In this document: positions 46,237 to 58,554 of the stretch, piece by piece
Layout of the letters: every line of letters begins with the position of its first letter
Numbering within the stretch: the first letter of the stretch is position 1
Assembly (NCBI GenBank): GCA_965153455.1
Contig: OZ234493.1
Coordinates: 9,786,213 to 9,850,212, forward strand
Origin: Sphagnum compactum
Lineage: Eukaryota; Bryophyta; Sphagnopsida; Sphagnales
DNA length: 64,000 bases
Direction: 5' to 3'
Notes under the pieces: model-generated
Told to the model about the DNA's origin: nothing
Database searches by the model: none
Seen by the model: the letters and a program-made list of their open reading frames with translations, nothing else
Program-made: the position numbers and the translations under genes

Positions 46237-47081
46237 CATCTACACTCTTAGAGAACATATACATCCACCCTACCTCAATACAAGTCACTATGAAGACTGC
46301 ACAATCAAATAAGTGTTTCTCGACTTTCGAAAAAAAAATATGCACAACAAATTTTGATCATTAGGTGTGCCATATAAATTATATGGGACAGAAATTAGGA
46401 GTCAGACATGAATTGTGCAGCTGTGACAGAAACTCTTATATTCCCTTCTATTGCAATGTCTATGTTTTCAATCTACACTTATACATGGATGCAGATTGAT
46501 TTGATACTGTCAATAAAACAGGAGTAGGTCAATACTGGTCAGCACAGCTACCAAAGATCTATCCTTGGACATGAAGAGCTGTTGACTCTTCAACAGAAGA
46601 ATCCAGCCAAGTATGTGAGTTCATGTATATCTCATTGATCATTTCATACATGATCCAGTATTATCCATCCAATGTTGAGCCATTTACAAACCCACAACTT
46701 CCAAAGTCCTTAAATGGCAAGATTCCTTGATTGTTTACTGATGAGCTCTCTGAGAACAATTGGACAAAGAACTTGTAATGGGTACTGTGGTGGCAAAACC
46801 TGAAGTCTGTAAGCGTAAAACCACATTGCCCTTTGGGAAATATAATCAGAAGGAGGGATCCCTGAAGTGCAATTTTGCTGACCCCCAAAGTGGGAACAGT
46901 GTCCCCTGTGGAGCACAATGAAACCTTTAAGCTTTGCAGAACAAGAAGATCTTCAGCAAGGAGTGGCTTGAATACCCAAGATTTCAAAATACAAAATCAA
47001 TCTCAAAAATGTCTGAATTTAGGTGGAGAGTGATAGAAGAACTACCAACACCCCACCTCTGTGTTTATAGCAGTGTGCATG
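46237..47081 (-). other. Likely 3' UTR and downstream flank of the kinase gene
   Basis: Follows the kinase stop codon on the minus strand. A 108-codon minus-strand frame (46987-46661) has no recognised domain. No clear polyadenylation signal could be selected. Confidence 0.4.
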
Positions 47082-49741
47082 TTAAGGCAGTGGCTCCTGA
47101 ACATTGCCAAGTCTGTTGAGGTGCAAATACGCATCGGTGCCTGTCCACCCAATCCATGTATAGATAAAAGAAAAATAAGGTGGGAAAGAGGGGTGAAAGT
47201 TTTGACTGAAAAAGTGCATACATAGCTGATAACACAACTAAATGAAAAAATGAAGGTTTGAACACCATGAGAGTCAAGTCAGTCAAATTACCATAGCCCT
47301 CCATGGAAATAATCTGAAGGTCACCTCCAAAGTAACGTGCATAGAGACGACTGATGGGGAGTCCATATCCATAACCAGCCATCACATTAGGCGTCTCCTG
47401 ATCTTGTCTTCCAAGAACAACTGGATTTTTTGCAGTACTGTACAAATAAGTCCAAATTTTGGGCAGCCCACTTCTGGGGATGCCCCCTCCTTCATCTGAA
47501 ATCTGTTGCCCCAAGCATCACATGCATAGATCCCATTAGGAATCCAAACCTCTACCAGGAATCTAACATACAAAACAGTGATTGAGCTCGGGTCATAATT
47601 GACAGTTCCAAATCTAGATTGACAAACTGCATGTGGACATGAAAAAGGTGACTAGGTAAAGACAGATATAAAACGAAAATTGGAGTACCTTGATGGTAAC
47701 ATCTTCAATGCCATCTGCCACAACCACCCGAATTGGTGGGCACTCATTGTCATCGTCCATGAAACGCTCTTGCACGGCTCGGAGAGAGTTTTTAACCAGC
47801 TCAAACAGCATTTGATGTAAATGTGTTGGCACATACCTATTTACAAGCATTTAATCAATCAGTCTATGCTGGAAATGCACACCCCCATTTGCAGGTCTTA
47901 ATCTAATTTCTAATGTGGCAAAAATGAAGCCCTATGGATAGGAGAGAGGGAATAAAAAAGATGCTTTCAATGAGATTAGGCAAAAAAATGTACGCAAAAG
48001 TGAAATTTGGGTCGCCATAAACATGCACTTCAGGGGCACTTCCATATGTACGCATACAAGCTGACCGTGCATCTTCAATTGCATTTTGAGCAACCTCTAC
48101 TGGAGACACCCCTGCAGAAATGAGGCCAACATAGCCAGGTGCAGGATTTTGTTGATGAAGTGCCACATGCTGACCTGGATAAACATTTCAGTGAGCCATA
48201 TCAGTAAAACCACATACACCTGACCATTATACGGTGCACATACTCCAACTCTGATTCCACTTCCACATGTTTGTAAGAAACTGACAACTCACTTTTTGTA
48301 ACATTATGCTTCATGTCATTCACAAAGTATCAGGCCATCACCTTTATGATGAATAGCAATGACTAGCTTCTATGACTTGCCACTGACTGCATTAGCTCCA
48401 GATGTTATGCATAGATAAGTATATAACAATCTGCTCAATACTTATGGCAAATAATTATTAAAAAAATTGTGACTTGACTTTGTGTTGCATTTCGAGAAGC
48501 AACAAGAAAAGTGACAACTTGGCTAGCACTCAAAACAGACACCTATGATAAACATCAATTTCCACGTGATGCCCAAAAAAGGTAACAACAGACAAATTTG
48601 AGCAATTCAATTGAAAAAGACAAACAACTTCCTGATCCACTATTTTCAGGGCTATTGCCAACCTCTAAAAACACATCAAGAAAGTCAACATTTTGATTTT
48701 GAACTGTTCTTCCTTTGTAATACCTTGAATAAAAATACTATCTTGCACTCACAAATACAGATTCCAAAGATCTCAGGCATAGTATTGATGTTGGAGACTT
48801 AGATATAGCTGAAGGACACACCAATTAGCATACGTATACCAATGCGTGACATATAGAAACGGTCAAGGAACTGATGGATCTCTGGTAGCTCATTCAAGCC
48901 AACTTTGCGTCCTAGATCCTCCTTCAACTCTTGAATACCCATTGCCATGGTAGGCATCACATCATTATGTCGCATCTTAACTTGGTTTATGAGCTCTGTA
49001 AACTTGAGCTCATCATGAAGATCTTGAATCTCTGGAAAGCTTCGCAAATCTTTGAAAGAGTCAACATACCAATCACGTACCTGCAGATAGGTATTCCATA
49101 AGGATTAGAGCGAGCCCATTCACATGTGTTAAACCAAAACTACATGTAAGATTGTCAGTGAATTGCACCTGATTCTTTTCACTATCACTAAATTCTGAAT
49201 TTCAGCACCAGAACAGTGCCACCATCAGCTACCCGAGTGTCAAGGATAAACAAAGGATCTTCACTCTGTTGTAGGATCTTGCCAGAATACAACCTAAAAC
49301 CCCATACATGGGAGTGATAAGAGCGAGGGAGACCTATCAGATTCTAGTGTCACATTAATTGAGTATAGACATCGTGTTCTTCACGTTCTCCACATGCAAG
49401 AGCAACCACAACAGACAAAGGAGAAAGGAGGGATATATGAATGAAGATGGGTGGACTGCAGTGTGGGGCAGACGGGAAAATTTTGCCTTGAGAACAGGAG
49501 CTTTTGTAGAAAGTCCATGAGGAAGGTTTTCAAGCTCTGTGACTCGGTGTGCAAGCCGGACAGGCAGTTCCTTGTGCAAAAACTGAGAGGAAAGCAGAAG
49601 ATTTCTTCCTGAAGGATATGCCCCGAAGTCCATCATGTACTTGAGGCTCACTCCCGTTTGTTTCTTAAAACTACATCTGTAGATGTCGTCCACCACATTC
49701 CTTGAGACGGTCTCTGACAATTTTCGTACTGCTCTTGCCAT
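47082..49741 (-). CDS. PDK: Pyruvate dehydrogenase (acetyl-transferring) kinase, mitochondrial; 370 aa, 6 exons
   Basis: Phosphorylates the E1-alpha subunit of the mitochondrial pyruvate dehydrogenase complex and so switches it off. Exons are 49741-49487, 49080-48822, 48174-47994, 47836-47689, 47502-47292 and 47140-47082. Joined they give 370 aa plus stop, matching the plant family length (about 366). The N-terminal helical domain carries [15 protein letters not shown] (26-40) and [15 protein letters not shown]. The BCDK/PDK H-box region is [10 protein letters not shown], with His123. The GHKL ATPase domain has the N-box [10 protein letters not shown] (Glu244, Asn248), the G1 box DEGGG (284-288) and the G2 box GYGYGLP (324-330). 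The protein ends NVQEPLP. Introns 2-5 are GT-AG; intron 1 appears to start with GC (CTCAAG then GCAAAA). The start at [12 protein letters not shown] aligns with family starts; an in-frame ATG at 49798 would add 19 residues. All catalytic motifs are intact. Confidence 0.97.
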
Positions 49742-51070
49742 GACTGCAGTAGAGCTCCAATAGTCCAAGCACGTCCGTACTATCTGGACAGTATCCACTC
49801 TGCGAGGAAAATAGCAGACACCGTATTGTAAGCATTTCTGGCTGCAACGGTTCTAGAATACTACGATCAGAAAGCGCGACCAGCTTGTGACAGTTAGTCA
49901 AGCAAAGTCTTGAGGGACAAGTATACTATGAGCCTGGCAAACTCTGCAAGTATCCATCCAAGTCGTCAGGTTTTCTAAGCGACTGTTCGTGCGCAGTTTC
50001 CCTGTCAGAAACAAGGTTTGCATCGTGAAGTTGAATCGGAAAACATGAGCGCTGACACTAGCTCTCTAGCCATTTTGTACTTTCAATGTTTTGAAAGAAC
50101 TCGATACCGACAGAGAAAAGACATGCACAGAGATGCAACCAAGGGCTTCCCCCTTCCAGAAAAGAACGAACTAGCTTGTGAAATCTTTTTCTGCTGCTCA
50201 AAGTAAAACTACGCGGGTATTCTGTCTGTCTCCAAACTAGCGCCAACAATCGATCCCAAGCTATCCGAAGAGTTTCCGGGAGAGTTGCAAAAACAAATCG
50301 CAACAACTGGATACGGTATGTGAAAGAAATGGAAGAGCAGCTCTCACCTATTGTCCGATGACACTCTTTTACCGTCTACGCGACGAGTGTTTGGTCACTC
50401 CTAGTGCTGTAATATTGCTTCCCGCGAGGCTTCGAAGCAGCTAGCTTCCCGTTCTCAAATTGTCGATGCACGAATGATTCCTTTCGTCGTCGAGCGCCTG
50501 ATGCCATGCTAGAGAAAAGGATCTCCGCACACCAACGCAGCCACCAACACCTTATACTCACAATACGTATACAAGTGCAGCGCCGTAAACTTTATTATGC
50601 GCAAGAAAACATCGAACCAAGTCCAAATTGCGTGATTCTCGGATTCTACTTGCATCAAAACCAGATCCAAAAATTGCAAATCCGGTACAGAAGAGTCTTC
50701 ATTCCCACACAGACCACAATCGGAGGAGAGAAACACCCTCGGGGGGGGGGGCGGCAGTAGCAGCAGCAGGAGTTTAGGCTTCAGGATTTCGGCTATGGCG
50801 GACGCGCGGAGAGCGAGACGGAAAAGGCGAGGAACAAGGAGCCTGACGGTGCGCACAGGACGACGACGAGAAATCCAGTTCTCGTCCCCTCCGTACTCGA
50901 CGATCACGTCCCTCCTCGTCCAATGCTGACGAGAATTCACCCACAAGACTTCACCTCCTCCTTCGCACCGACGACGAGAAACCCCAATCTCGTCCGTAAA
51001 GTGTACCCCACGTGGTACTTTCGTCCGTCCGTTACCACAAAACTCCGTCCATTCTTTTACCTACGTGGTG
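49742..51070 (-). promoter_or_regulatory. 5' leader and promoter region of the kinase gene
   Basis: About 1.3 kb upstream of the kinase start codon with above-background GC content, including a poly-G/C run near 50738-50752. Minus-strand open frames (50376-50561 and 50509-50946) have no recognised domain and could be upstream ORFs or chance. The transcript may begin within 50.5-51.0 kb, but this cannot be fixed. A direct repeat (GACGACGAGAAA, then TCTCGTCC, then CCGT) occurs at about 50862-50892 and again at 50971-50994. Confidence 0.4.
51006..51015. promoter_or_regulatory. G-box-like motif (CCCCACGTGG)
   Basis: CACGTG core with plant G-box flanks, about 1.27 kb upstream of the kinase start codon. 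A second ACGT-core motif (CTACGTGGTGGG) lies near 51060. Such motifs bind bZIP or bHLH factors in plants. Function here is inferred from position only. Confidence 0.3.
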
Positions 51071-53029
51071 GGCTCTTAATCCCCCCACCCCAATCTTTTT
51101 ATTTTCCCATTCCAACTTTTCTAAAGCAGGGGTTTGTTTTTAATTAGTTAATTATTAATAATTTGAGATATTGCAAATTTGGCGATTTTTTCCCAAAAAT
51201 TTAGCAAATTTACACTAGAAAACACATTTATCCAAAAAATTCCAGAAACAACAAGATTTGTTCTCCCCCCGCCCCCCCCCCCTCCAAAAAAAAATTCACC
51301 GATCCCAAGCAACCCTAAAAGATCATCAATATATGTAAACCTTGTATTTTTCTCTTCTTTCTGATTGGGTGAATTATTTTTTCTTTCATATTTTGGGATT
51401 TTTGAACCCACCACAATGCACATGGGTAGTACACGGTGTCTCACAATTTAGAGAGCAAAGAAGTGATCGAAAGCCGTGCATAACTAGAAATGAAGATTCG
51501 GACCACTATTTAGCCCCACCGAACTATAGAATAATATATGTGGCATGCGGCCGTGCACATGTTGCTCAAGTCTACGTATTATATTATGGTGGCCAATGAT
51601 GAAGAAGGTGATGGGCAGTTGAATCTCGATTGGTAATTGGTCACCACCCCGTGCATTCAGACGGCCTACACCTACCCATCATCCATGAAAGCAAATTGGT
51701 GGATGATCGACGGTTTTACCCATGTGGTTTTACTATTGACGAGGATGATGGTCATCATGGATGATCATCGGCTTTGTTCATGTTGGGGGTCCTTGAATCG
51801 CAACGGGGGTATCATGAAAGGGAGAGGACTCCAATTCATACCCCAAAAAAAATTTCGCCCCTTGTAAAAAGTGTGAGATTCCAATGCATGCAAACGAAAA
51901 TATTCACCTAATGTAGATGCATAGCCGGTTAGGCTATTGTTCGCCTAATAATTTTATTTTTAATAATATTTTCATTAGGAATTTTTTAATTGAATTTTTT
52001 TTAAATAGGCACATTGGGGGCATAATTTTTAGCATTAGGAAAATACATAAAGTAATTAAAAAATGGTGCCGATGGTACCAAGTAAATTTTAATGCTATCC
52101 CTCAATTCAGAGTTCCAAGGAGGATTTTGATAGAGATGAGTGAGATACACTAAAATGATGTAGTTGATCTTATGCAAGGACCCATGGAGGTCGTTTGGAG
52201 TTAGTACAAGTACCTGTAGTATGGAGTACCTTTCAACATTCGATTTGTTTGTCATTTACACCTGCAGGGCTATGTGGGTGTTGAAGTATGCATTTTTGAA
52301 AAATTTATCAAATGAGGCATCTGATGATTCTTTGTCATTATATATGTATATATATATAGACTTGAGTGTTCTTGTGTGTTTTAACCTTGCAAGAGACAAT
52401 TTTTCAAACCATTCAACATTTTTTGAATTTTTTCTTTTTTGAAAATTATTAGGCACTCTTTGAGAATGATTTCCAGAAATTAGATACTTTTGTCAAAATA
52501 AAATAAAATAAAATACTTCATTTTCAAATTAATTCGTGCATAATGGATTGTCCACTTATGATACTCATTTTAAATGTGTGAGACCACCAAATCATGGTAA
52601 GAAATTAATCATGTATCATTGAAATTGTTTAACATGTGTGTCAATTGCCGCTTTTTCTCTTAGGGAAGGTAAGCACTAAATAGATGCAGGTGCATAAAAA
52701 CCTAATGGTTACCAATTGATGTACAACCTTTTCTCTGACATAATCCAACTCCAAACCCTTGAATTATTATTATCAATTTTGGTCATGAATTGGAGTACAA
52801 GTGACTTTAGTGGCCATGAAAAGCAAAGCATAGAGTGAGAAGAAATTTAGATCCTATTTGGTTACTGAGTTATTTGCAAGAACAAGCAACATCAGGTGTT
52901 GGATTTCCAGTTTGGTTAGCTTCCATAGGTTTCCATAGTTTCATCACTTAAAGTTTGGGTACAAGCAACGTTAGGTGTCTAATTTCCCCCTTCCATCAGC
53001 TTCCATACGTTTCCATAGTTTTTGTGGCT
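51071..53029. other. Gene-poor sequence
   Basis: AT-rich with C-runs near 51267-51281, a (TA)n tract at 52340-52358 and an AAAAT-type tract at 52497-52515. Frames up to 98 codons show no recognised domain. Confidence 0.4.
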
Positions 53030-53505
53030 ATCGTTTGGGGTATTGATTGGAAATCGTGACAATTTAGAAAACTTGAGTGCGAGTGCAAGTTAGAGTCTTT
53101 TTTTGCATGAAACTTAGTAAAAATATGTCTGTATGTTTCCATAATTTCATCTCTTACATTTGGGTATGATTGGAAATCATGACAATTTAGAAAATTTGAG
53201 TGGAAGTGCAATTAAGAGTCTTTGTTTGCATGAAACTTGGTAGAAGATATATTTCCATATGTTTCCATAGTTTCCTCTATAACATTTTTGGGTATGATTG
53301 AAAATCATGACAATTTAGAAAATTTGAGTGGAAGTGCAATTAAGAGTCTTTTTTTGCATGAAACTTGGTAAAAAAAATATTTCCATATGTTTCCATAGTT
53401 TCCTCTATAACATTTTTGGGTATGATTGAAAATCATGACAATTTAGAAAAATTGAGTGGGAGTGCAATATAGGGTCTTTTTTTGCATGAAACTTAGTAAA
53501 AATAC
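53030..53505 (+). repeat. ~125-bp tandem repeat, about 4 copies
   Basis: GACAATTTAGAAAA occurs at 53058, 53181, 53309 and 53437, spacings 123, 128 and 128 bp. Each unit also has GAGTG-(C/G/A)-AAGTGCAA, TTTGCATGAAACTT and TTTCCATA-GTTT blocks. The last two units are most alike. A partial earlier unit with TTTCCATAGTTTC lies at 52920-53029. Confidence 0.92.
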
Positions 53506-53719
53506 TCTGAGGCAACTTCTTAAAGTGAAGCCCCACAAGATTTAAACACCTCTCACGATAGCTGAATGAAAGTCGTAGTTAAACATCATGTGCAAGGCAT
53601 TCCTACTGCTTGCACCTCATAAGAGCTTCACCAAGTTTTCATTCAACCTGGGAACAAGAACTTGACCGTCTGCCTGAGTTGCCCACATTTCAACTCCTGT
53701 TTGTGGGATCTTGTGACAC
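53506..53719. other. Short intergenic stretch, no gene seen
   Basis: Separates the 125-bp array from the next dispersed repeat. No recognised feature. Confidence 0.3.
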
Positions 53720-54135
53720 CCAGTACCTGTGCTTTTGTTTGTCAATTCTTTAATGTAGCCCAGATGGCTATCATCCAGGAATTTTTAAAAACCAAATTTG
53801 GCTGCATACCGTATATGATTTTTAAGAAAAAAAAGAAAGGCCCCTTCACTCCATGACGTGTCTTCTCATTGGTTCGTTGCATGGAAATTCTATTCCTAAA
53901 GAATTTCCAAAAGTTGGCAGCCACTATTTTTGGCCTGGACTAATAGCCTTTCCTAAGAACACACTAACCTATTCATAGCTCCATAATAGAGCTTATCATT
54001 AAAATCTGGTGACTTGGATTATTATTTTTCTAGAAAAATCTGGCAAATTTGGGCCATTTATTCCATGAAAATAGTTCAAATTTTAGCAAATTTCTATCAG
54101 TAGAAAAATCACTGCCCAAACACTCACCAGGGTTT
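53720..54135 (+). repeat. Dispersed 'TAGCCAAATCTGGCTA' family, copy 4
   Basis: Shows ATGTAGCCCAGATGGCTATC, ACCAAATTTGGCTGCATACC, then after extra sequence GAGCTTATCATTAAAATCTG, GGCAAATTTGGGCCATTTA, TTCCATGAAAATAG, TTTAGCAAATTTCTATC and the end CCCAAACACTCACC. It is the longest copy; about 100 bp at 53820-53920 looks like an insertion relative to copy 3. Confidence 0.7.
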
Positions 54136-54370
54136 TTTTCAGGAATTTTAAAAATGTAGCCTAACTCCAGATCATCCAGAGGAATATATAAAAAATATGA
54201 CAATCGTCCCTAGGAACATTTAGCCAAATCTGGCTATAAACCAGATACGAACTACATATTGTTTTAATTGGCCTTCTATGTTCATGGCTAAAAAGTGAAA
54301 ATCAAATATAGAAATCTGGCGATTTAAAAACTTTTTCTCTCACTTTGGGCAATTGAAGATCTCCAAAATC
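54128..54370 (+). repeat. Dispersed 'TAGCCAAATCTGGCTA' family, copy 5
   Basis: Begins at CAGGGTTTTTTTCAGG directly after copy 4, giving a head-to-tail pair. Contains GACAATCGTCCCTAGGAACA, TTTAGCCAAATCTGGCTATA, AACCAG and AAATCTGGCGATTT, then loses similarity. Confidence 0.7.
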
Positions 54371-55121
54371 AATTAATTCCCCAGGAAAAAAAAAAGGCGG
54401 GTACCCACCAGTGCACCATCCACTGGAAACCCCTTATCACTCAGTTGTGGCTGAAGCACAACTGAGTCACCTAGAAACCCTCATACTTAACCTTCACCTT
54501 ACCTTGGTAATTACATATGAAAGATAGAATGGCCCATCACCGAACATGTACCTATCATCAAACTATTTTCAATGTCGTCCCCAATCTTTAAACAAATTGA
54601 GAGATTTTTGTGTCAATGGACAAGATTTTAAGCTTTAAATCTTAGTTTGTTTTGATTCATTCATCACCAAACATTGTACTCCTTTACATCAAACACCCCA
54701 TGTTTTTCCCCATTCCTTTATGGAATTGAGAAATTTTTGCAATGTTAGAAGCATTAGGTGAAAGGTTACCAATGCTCTTGGATCTTCAGAAGTAAAGGAA
54801 CAATGTGTGAGGATTCAACCTCCTTTGAGTTCTTCAGTGTTCACTCACTTACCTATTTATCCTAAGTAGTTAAGATTCATAGGTGAATAGGTAGAAAATA
54901 AAAGTTGTTGGCCTTGCCTTCCAAGGCAAGGATATTGTGTTTAGATTCATTATAGAGTATAGTAGCTTAAGGGATTTTGACCCTTAGGCAATAGGTCTAT
55001 TTTTATATGAGGATGTTTGAAAGATGATATTTTGGCTTGTGTCGAAACTTGAGATTATGTATAGAGTTATAATTTCTTGAAGGATTTTGGGTTTTTTTAG
55101 AGGATTTTTTTGTAAAGATTC

Positions 55122-55182
<61 letters not shown>

Positions 55183-56600
55183 CAACTGGCACAAGGCCAT
55201 TGCATGAAAAAGCACATTTAGGTATCTAGTGATGCATGGAAGGAAACATTTGGACACATTTAAGATTCAATCTCAGAGTGTTTGCACTTTGCACCCAACA
55301 CAATTTCAACCAACATCCACTATGTTATGTTAAAAATCTGCCTCTATGATCATATTCATAACATCACAAGACATAAGCCATGGGACTTATATCAGTAATA
55401 AGTCATATGGACATAGTAGTCATAAATACATGATTTTGGCATGATGATCCCTTTGAATGCATCATTTGACCTTCCCATGCTTGAATACTCTCATGATCTA
55501 ATTAGGGTGCCAAATTTTCAGTAACATTGGGGATGGTTTTCATCTACTTTTAACAAAAGAATTCCCTATATTTATTGCCCCAAGCTAATGGACATGCATG
55601 TGTAGATTTTGGGTGCACCCATCCAATTGATAGGTTGTTTTGAAGTCTACCCATCTACTTGTTGGGTTTCTTTTCAAAATATGAATGTTGGGTAATTGAT
55701 TTAATCATGCCTCTATATCCATTTTATTTTGGGTTGTCACTTGCCTTTTTGTATCATGAGGTTTCATATCACTATGACATTAAAAAAAATTCATATGACT
55801 AATTTTTTTAAAGAATTTTTTTTAATAAACATACAAATAATTAGCTTCAATTCCTTTAAATTTTATTAAAATGAGATTCTTAAAAAATTGATTTGAAAGA
55901 TTATGCAAGAATTGATTAAAATAAAACACGTCAATTTTAATATAAATTTCATTTTTGAGATATAAATGTTTTTAATTAATTTGATGTTATTTAAAAAACT
56001 TCAATAAGGCTTTGATGAAGATTTAATAACAAAAATCATAGTGAAATTAATTTTAATTGATTAATTCTTTGTATTGTTGTTGTCTTTTATGTTATAAAAG
56101 TTTATTATTGCCCTAAGATAGTAGACATGCATGTATGATTTTAGGTTTACCAAGCATGTATGGGGCAAACATAACTAGTTTGCATTGTAGTTGGCCTATC
56201 CCGTTTTTCAATGACACACTTACATGGGTTTGAATGTTCCAAACCCATCAATCCCAATGGTTATTCATTTCCTTTCATGTTTGACTACAAGGAATATGGG
56301 CCCAACTCATTGACCATTTCATTCATTTTGCAATGAAATTCATGGAAACTTACTCCAATGAATTTGTGATTGGAAATGTGAGAATCAAGTGAACTTGGAC
56401 TAATGTTGTTGACCAAGTGGAGGTATATGGTTTGTACACATACATTATTCACATGTTTGATTTCTTTTTTGGTGAATTTTCACATTGTGGCAACAAAACA
56501 AAGTGTGGTGTGATTCATACAAAGGTTCTGTGTTGGGAAAAAATGGCCCCAAGTTGCGATATTTTGAGGAAAAAAAATTGAATTTGCCATATATAGCTTG
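54371..56600. other. Gene-poor AT-rich sequence
   Basis: No recognised gene. A compound (TA)n(GA)n microsatellite occupies about 55121-55180. The short frames of 77-84 codons that cross it are repeat artefacts. Confidence 0.45.
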
Positions 56601-56634
56601 TAGGTTCTAGCAAGTCCCCAATTTTTTAAAACAT

Positions 56635-56710
56635 TTCCTCTCTAACATGTAGCCAAATTTGGCTAAGTTTTTCTTATTATGATTGCTACACCGCCTATAA
56701 TCCCTAATGG
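56635..56710 (-). repeat. Dispersed 'TAGCCAAATCTGGCTA' family, partial copy 6 (reversed)
   Basis: The reverse strand reads GGTGTAGCAATCATAATAAG, AAAAACTTAGCCAAATTTGG and CTACATG, matching the core of the other copies for about 70 bp. Confidence 0.55.
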
Positions 56711-58554
56711 AATTTAAAAGGTCATTGGTTTAAAACATCCAATAATAGAGGTTTTTCATGTCCAAAACCATGTGAAGACATCAATGGGTTTGATGGAGAA
56801 ATCAAAGGCCTTTTTTTGCACGATTCGATTCCCATGGATCAAGCTAACAAACATAAGAACCATGTTGTTTTTTTGTATGAACATGACAAAAAAGTTTTAA
56901 ATGATTCTAATTTTTCCAAATGTAGACATGAAGATGTTTGGGCATTGGTCTCCTCATAATGATTTTACTCACAATGTTTTTTAATGTTTTGTATAAGATC
57001 ATTTTCTTAGAAGCTTTAGTGATGTTTAAAGATCTTTATTACAATGGGTGTCATTGAAAATTATGAGTCTCATTCACATTTTGACAATGACTCATTGTAT
57101 TATATCATATTGTAATTTGATAAAGTATTATGTTCATTACTTATGTAGAAAGTACATGTGTAGGAAAATATCATCATTGAATTTTTTAAGAATTCCCCAT
57201 TAACTAATTTATCCATGAGCATGAATGTGATAGGTGATTTGATGATACACGGCAGACAATTTGTTTTGTTAGGATATATAGTTTATATTCCAATTTCAAC
57301 ACATGGAACAATTTTATTACTAAACACAAAGTGAAGTTGACATTTTACTATGGGTTGAGGCATGCATTACAATATGCACATGTGCATTGTATGTTGCAAT
57401 GAAGTCATACATAAGTTACATAACACATCAAGAGGAGATGAAGGCCATTTTTGAAATCAAAATGAAAGAAATGAATGCCAACAAAAGGAGGAAACGACAT
57501 ACTATTTAGTGATGCTCTAAGTATGGACCTTTTTGTGTTATTGAATGCCAACTAAAGGACCATTGTGTGGCTTGTGTAATTCACTTAAAAATCAATTTCA
57601 TATACTTATGTATCAAATGACAAAACATTTTTCACACAATTTCTATGCCACTTTAACCTTTGCCACATTTTCCAACTTTATTGTTGGTGATATTCTTCTA
57701 GTTTTTTTACAACAAACCAAAGCCAAAGCCTCTTATTTTATGTTTTGTGACATCAATCACATGTTATAATTTTGTAAACTATAATTGTGATCTTGATTGG
57801 GCACTTGATCAAGGGATGCACAATTTGCATCCTTGAAATATCTAACTAAGACATTACAATGGGTAATTCTTTTGCCTTAACCATAAATTGTTCCAACAAA
57901 TATGGGTTGTACTTTTCTCTTCCTCATGCACCTTCTTTCTTATTATTCCATGATATTGACATTAAAAGTCCACATCTTGTGATCATTTTTCAATGGTGTT
58001 GTTCATTTGATTAATGCATGGAAAGACTAAAGTTATAACACTTGATGCATTAAAAGGCCATGAACTAATGAAGGAACTTATGGTGGAAATTTTGTTAATA
58101 TTGGAAGAAATCTACATATTTGTAGACTTAGAGTTTAATGCTATAACAAGTTTGTCACAAACTCGTTGACAACATGATGAAACAAGTATTGCAAGATTTA
58201 CAAAACAAGGCATATGACATGGATAAGAAATAGTAGAATGGTTTGATATTGCTTATAGATGTTGATTTTTCACACTTTGGATGGAAAGGTTTCAATGAAA
58301 ATTGGAAAGATTTTGGATTGTGAATTTAGTTTTAAATGGCTTTAGAAGGTCCAAAAATCATCTTGTTGATGTTCATTATGGGCCATCAGGCTTTGAAACA
58401 GTGATAAAATATTTAGTATTGCTAAGTATCTAACTAGTTAGTAGTAAACAAAATTCATATTATGTTCAGTGTTCTTCACATTTAGAAGTAAAAAAAAGGA
58501 TTTTTGAAAGAAAACATCCTCTTGGACATTTTTGCCCATACCAATAACACTTGC
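56711..58554. other. Gene-poor AT-rich sequence
   Basis: No recognised domain in any frame. A 74-codon plus-strand frame at 57545-57769 and stop-broken Met/Glu/Lys-rich patches near 58040-58320 may be transposon debris, but no motif supports this. Confidence 0.35.

Noticed and set aside
49671-49901. 76-codon minus-strand frame overlapping kinase exon 1
   Set aside because: Out-of-frame overlap with the conserved kinase N-terminus; no independent evidence.
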